A stretch of DNA of 6,911 bases from an uncultured Spirochaetales bacterium (lineage in GTDB: Bacteria; Spirochaetota; Spirochaetia; Sphaerochaetales; Sphaerochaetaceae). The translations under genes were made by a program, and so were the position numbers. The stretch covers positions 1-6,911 of the forward strand of contig CAKQTE010000044.1 in the NCBI GenBank assembly GCA_934276485.1, written 5' to 3'. This document shows, one piece after another, positions 4,542 through 6,911 of this stretch; within the stretch, counting starts at the first letter, position 1, and every line of letters begins with the position of its first letter. The notes beneath the pieces are model-generated. The model had not been told where the DNA came from. It was given only the letters and a program-made list of their open reading frames with translations, and did no database searches.

Positions 4542-6673
4542 CAACAAATCTACCCCCCCCCCACGAGCATACGTTCGCCGACAAGTTAATCCATAACGAA
4601 ACGCACCATTGGTATCCTGCTACTTGTGAGCATACTGATGAGGTGAAGGATAAAGCTAAGCATACATGGGATGATGGAGTAGAAACAACTCCTGCTGGAT
4701 ATGGAGTAGAAGGTGAGAAGACATATACATGTACTGCTTGTGGTAGAAAAAGAACAGAATCTATTGCTCCTCTTCCTCCTATGACAACAGGTTCTATAAA
4801 GTTTGTTGATCATTATACATTCGATAAAACTTACAGCAATGAACCAATCTCAATAGATAAATCAAACGTCGTTAGAGTTGTAGATGGTATTGAGACTCCA
4901 ATTGATAACCAAGATGCTATCTCATTCTTGTTCAAGCAATTTGATGCTGATGATAGTACTTATATAGCAGATGCTCCAAAAAAGCCTGGTCACTATATGG
5001 TAAAGGTTATTGTTGCTGCAAGCCCCGAATGGACAGAAAAAGAGTTTGAACAAGGTTTCTATATTGATAAGATTAAGCTTAGCGGCGAATACGACCTTAA
5101 AGACAACTTATCATACAAAGGTAAAAGCTATCTTATTAGCCGCCAGTTGACATTAACTCATGCAGACCTTCCTTGTATTCTTGAAGGTGAGACTGTAGTT
5201 ATCAAAGATATTAGTACTAACAAAAATGCAGGCAGGATAGAGGTTGATAGCTACACAATTGTTGAAAATGAATATTATGATGACCTAGACTTACCTAAAT
5301 TCAAGTTATATGCAACAGTTAATCCATTCAACATTTCAGCTGATATCAATATTACAAAAGTTTATGATGGTACAACAAATGCTGAATTTGAAGCTTGGGG
5401 AGCAACCATTCCTGAAGCAGATAGAGGAAAACTAAGACTCACTGTTACTGCAGATGGCAAGGATGTAGGAACTCATAGCCCTACAAATGGTTTGCCTGTT
5501 GTTTTCTATCTCGAGGGTGCAAGCACAAACAACTACATAATCGATAAGTCTAAGATCTCTATTAATATAACTGCTAGACCTCTTAGTTTTAATACGAATC
5601 CAACTGCTGTTTATGATGGTACAAACACAAAAGTAGTAGCTGGGCCAGAGATTCTCAAAGGCCTTGTTGACGGAGAAAGCCTAACAATTACTATTGAGAC
5701 AGGCAATCAGAATGTATTAAGACCGGACGCAACACCACCTACAGATCTTGCTTATACTATATCGGCAGGGACAAATACGATATTATCAAATTATCAAATT
5801 AAACAGAGTGAAATTGATAGAGCAAGAATTATTCCGGTTGAACTTGTCTTGAAGAATCCTGATGGTGATGCTTTGACTAAATTTGAATATCATAATAGTT
5901 TAAAGTTGACTAAGTCTGCTAATGTTATATTTAATGGAATTGTAAAAGGGCAGGAAATAACACTTGAAGTTGAATTTTCAGGTGTTAACGTTAATTCTTC
6001 TTATAAAGACCATAAATTCTTAATCGGCTCTGGTTCAACAACATATAACTATAAGCTATCAGGAACTGATTATCAGCAGCTTAAGACAGCTAAAATATCT
6101 CCAAAAACACTTTTATTCTTTGGCAAATACTACATGGCGACAAAAGGCAATTCACTATTATACTTTATGTTGCCAAGTCAGATACAAAGCATAGGATTGA
6201 TCAAAGTTAGGCTTAATGTTTCAGGTGAGCATGCAAACTGGGAGGTTGGACAATATTACAATGTAGCAGCATGTGGATGGACTTTAAAGCCAGAACCTGC
6301 AAATCAAAACTTCACTGTTAAAATTATAGATAATGCGACAATATATGTTAGACCGTTACAATCTCCTAGCCCTATTGTAAACGTAGGGGAATCTGGAACA
6401 GCCGTTACGGCTGATGCTAATGGATATCTCCATTGCAGAATTAAAGATGTAACAAAAGGAGAAACATATAAGATTGTCGTAAACAATGGCACAGAAACAG
6501 TTGCATATGACAAAATGACACTAAGATCCGGTGGTTCTGCATATATAGTACAGTACATTGATCCTGGAAAAGGTATCTTTGAATACAGTGGTGATTCTGG
6601 TGCAGAATTGCAACTACATGCAGAATTGATTGAGAACCAGACCTACACAGTTAAAGTAACCAAAGTAACATAA
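4468..6673 (+). CDS. surface lipoprotein with YDG-type repeats, frame interrupted at a poly-C tract
   Basis: Translation from ATG 4468 gives a lipoprotein signal peptide: MIKR, a hydrophobic core (YLFLVVLVLAMLSFF), lipobox FVAC with Cys24, then DNKSTPP. With ten C at 4553-4562 this frame ends at TAA 4594-4596 after 42 residues. The body continues in another frame to TAA 6671-6673. With nine C the product would be 734 residues, and the numbers below use that form. Residues about 32-100 are a His/Cys module (HEHTF, HHWYPATCEH, KHTW, YTCTACG). Beta-sandwich-like domains follow, including two YDG-type repeats with KVYDGTT (about 297) and AVYDGT (about 380), and a degenerate third copy. The C-terminal 160 or so residues are unassigned. 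Such proteins are lipid-anchored and exposed at the cell surface or face the periplasm; possible roles are adhesion or host interaction, which is inference. Phe at -3 of the lipobox fits spirochaetes. No sortase or transmembrane anchor is present at the C-terminus. Confidence 0.8.
4553..4562 (+). repeat. poly-C tract (10 C), likely slippage switch
   Basis: Ten consecutive C in an otherwise AT-rich gene, right after the lipidation site, in the Thr-Pro linker. Nine or twelve C fuse signal peptide and body. Ten C stops at 4594-4596. Eight or eleven C stops at the TAA of AGT TAA (around 4585-4589). Homopolymers of this length slip during replication, and also in sequencing. Confidence 0.9.
5360..5624 (+). 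repeat. 16-bp direct repeat encoding the YDG signature (5360-5375 and 5609-5624)
   Basis: GTTTATGATGGTACAA occurs twice, 249 bases apart and in frame, coding VYDGT at the start of the two best YDG-type domains. 249 bases is 83 codons, so recombination between the copies would remove exactly one domain without a frameshift. Confidence 0.85.
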
Positions 6674-6695
6674 GAATAGGGCTTTAGTGCTACCA

Positions 6696-6743
6696 GAGGT
6701 TGCTTTACTTTAATATTTGCAGAAGTAGGCAACCTCCTTTTTT
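6696..6743 (+). terminator. Rho-independent terminator of the lipoprotein gene
   Basis: GAGGTTGC (6696-6703) pairs perfectly with GCAACCTC (6729-6736). An inner stem TACTT/AAGTA (6706-6710 with 6723-6727) follows after a small internal loop. One C and six T (6738-6743) come next. It lies 23 bases after the lipoprotein stop codon, on the same strand. Confidence 0.85.
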
Positions 6744-6752
6744 GAGTTTTCG

Positions 6753-6780
6753 TTACAACAAAATTGCAGTTTTGCTGTAA
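6753..6780. repeat. inverted repeat between the two terminators
   Basis: TTACA-A-CAAAA (6753-6763) and TTTTG-C-TGTAA (6770-6780) form ten pairs with one central mismatch around the loop TTGCAG. There is no T tail in either direction, and on the right it shares two bases with the next terminator stem. Its role is unknown. A dyad of this size could be a protein-binding site. Confidence 0.45.
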
Positions 6781-6805
6781 GGGGAACTCCATCTCCTTTT
6801 TATTT
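6779..6805 (+). terminator. second, weaker Rho-independent terminator
   Basis: AAGGGGA (6779-6785) pairs with TCTCCTT (6792-6798), seven pairs with one G-U, around a 6-nt loop, and is followed by TTTATTT. It stands in tandem with the terminator at 6696-6743, probably as a backup. Confidence 0.5.
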
Positions 6806-6813
6806 GACTTAAG

Positions 6814-6842
6814 TTGTCAATATTGAAATTCAACAATAATAA
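6814..6842 (+). promoter_or_regulatory. weak candidate promoter toward the right edge
   Basis: TTGTCA (6814-6819) and TAATAA (6837-6842) are separated by 17 bases, downstream of both terminators. The -35 matches the consensus at five of six positions, the -10 at only three. It may serve a gene beyond the window. Confidence 0.22.
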
Positions 6843-6894
6843 AGTTTGTAAATATCATAGAGTAGAATCCCTGAATACTGGCACATACTCAAAT

Positions 6895-6910
6895 ACCTCT
6901 AAAAAGAGGT
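6895..6910. repeat. small perfect hairpin at the window edge
   Basis: ACCTCT and AGAGGT flank a loop of four A. The window ends one base later, so it cannot be seen whether a T tail, and hence a terminator, follows. Confidence 0.4.
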
Positions 6911-6911
6911 T

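Noticed and set aside
4538..6673. Calling the lipoprotein body as a stand-alone cytoplasmic gene from GTG 4538
   Set aside because: There is no ribosome binding site, the start sits within signal-peptide DNA, and the signal peptide with a good site lies just upstream in the next frame.

Overview
The window is an AT-rich bacterial segment in three blocks. (1) Bases 1-123 are the tail of an AraC-type regulator on the + strand. After it come about 450 bases without a convincing gene. On the - strand this gap holds two T-tailed hairpins, and ahead of the second one a set of complementary segments that could fold as an H-type pseudoknot RNA. (2) Bases 573-4097 are a compact four-gene operon on the - strand. 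In transcription order it encodes an HTH protein with two Cys4 fingers, a small SHOCT-like protein, a 419-residue large serine recombinase and a 545-residue large serine recombinase. Two of the junctions are 8-nt overlaps. This is the integration/excision module of a mobile element. No relaxase, transfer gene or resistance cargo is visible, and I could not define attachment sites. (3) From about 4200 the + strand carries a poorly supported small ORF and then a large secreted lipoprotein. The lipoprotein has His/Cys-rich and YDG-type repeat domains and is followed by tandem terminators.

The main point of interest is the lipoprotein. Its lipoprotein signal peptide, with a good ribosome binding site, starts at 4468. 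Directly after the lipidated Cys region is a run of ten C (4553-4562) that puts the signal peptide out of frame with the roughly 700-residue body. Nine or twelve C would join them; other lengths hit stops within about a dozen codons. This is the layout of a phase-variable contingency gene caught in an OFF state, although a homopolymer sequencing error gives the same picture. An automated call starting at the GTG at 4538 would lose the signal peptide.

Organism: the sequence does not settle it. A lipobox with Phe at -3, a His/Cys module of the HEHTF/HHW/CEH kind and YDG repeats would suit a host-associated spirochaete (Treponema- or Sphaerochaeta-like) or another gut anaerobe. The recombinase operon looks like modules common in Clostridia and may have been acquired horizontally. 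TTG and GTG starts and strong Shine-Dalgarno sequences are used.

How the parts relate: the recombinase operon and the surface-protein block diverge from a shared control region of about 100 bases (4098-4199). Whether the lipoprotein is cargo of the element or a resident gene next to an insertion cannot be decided here.
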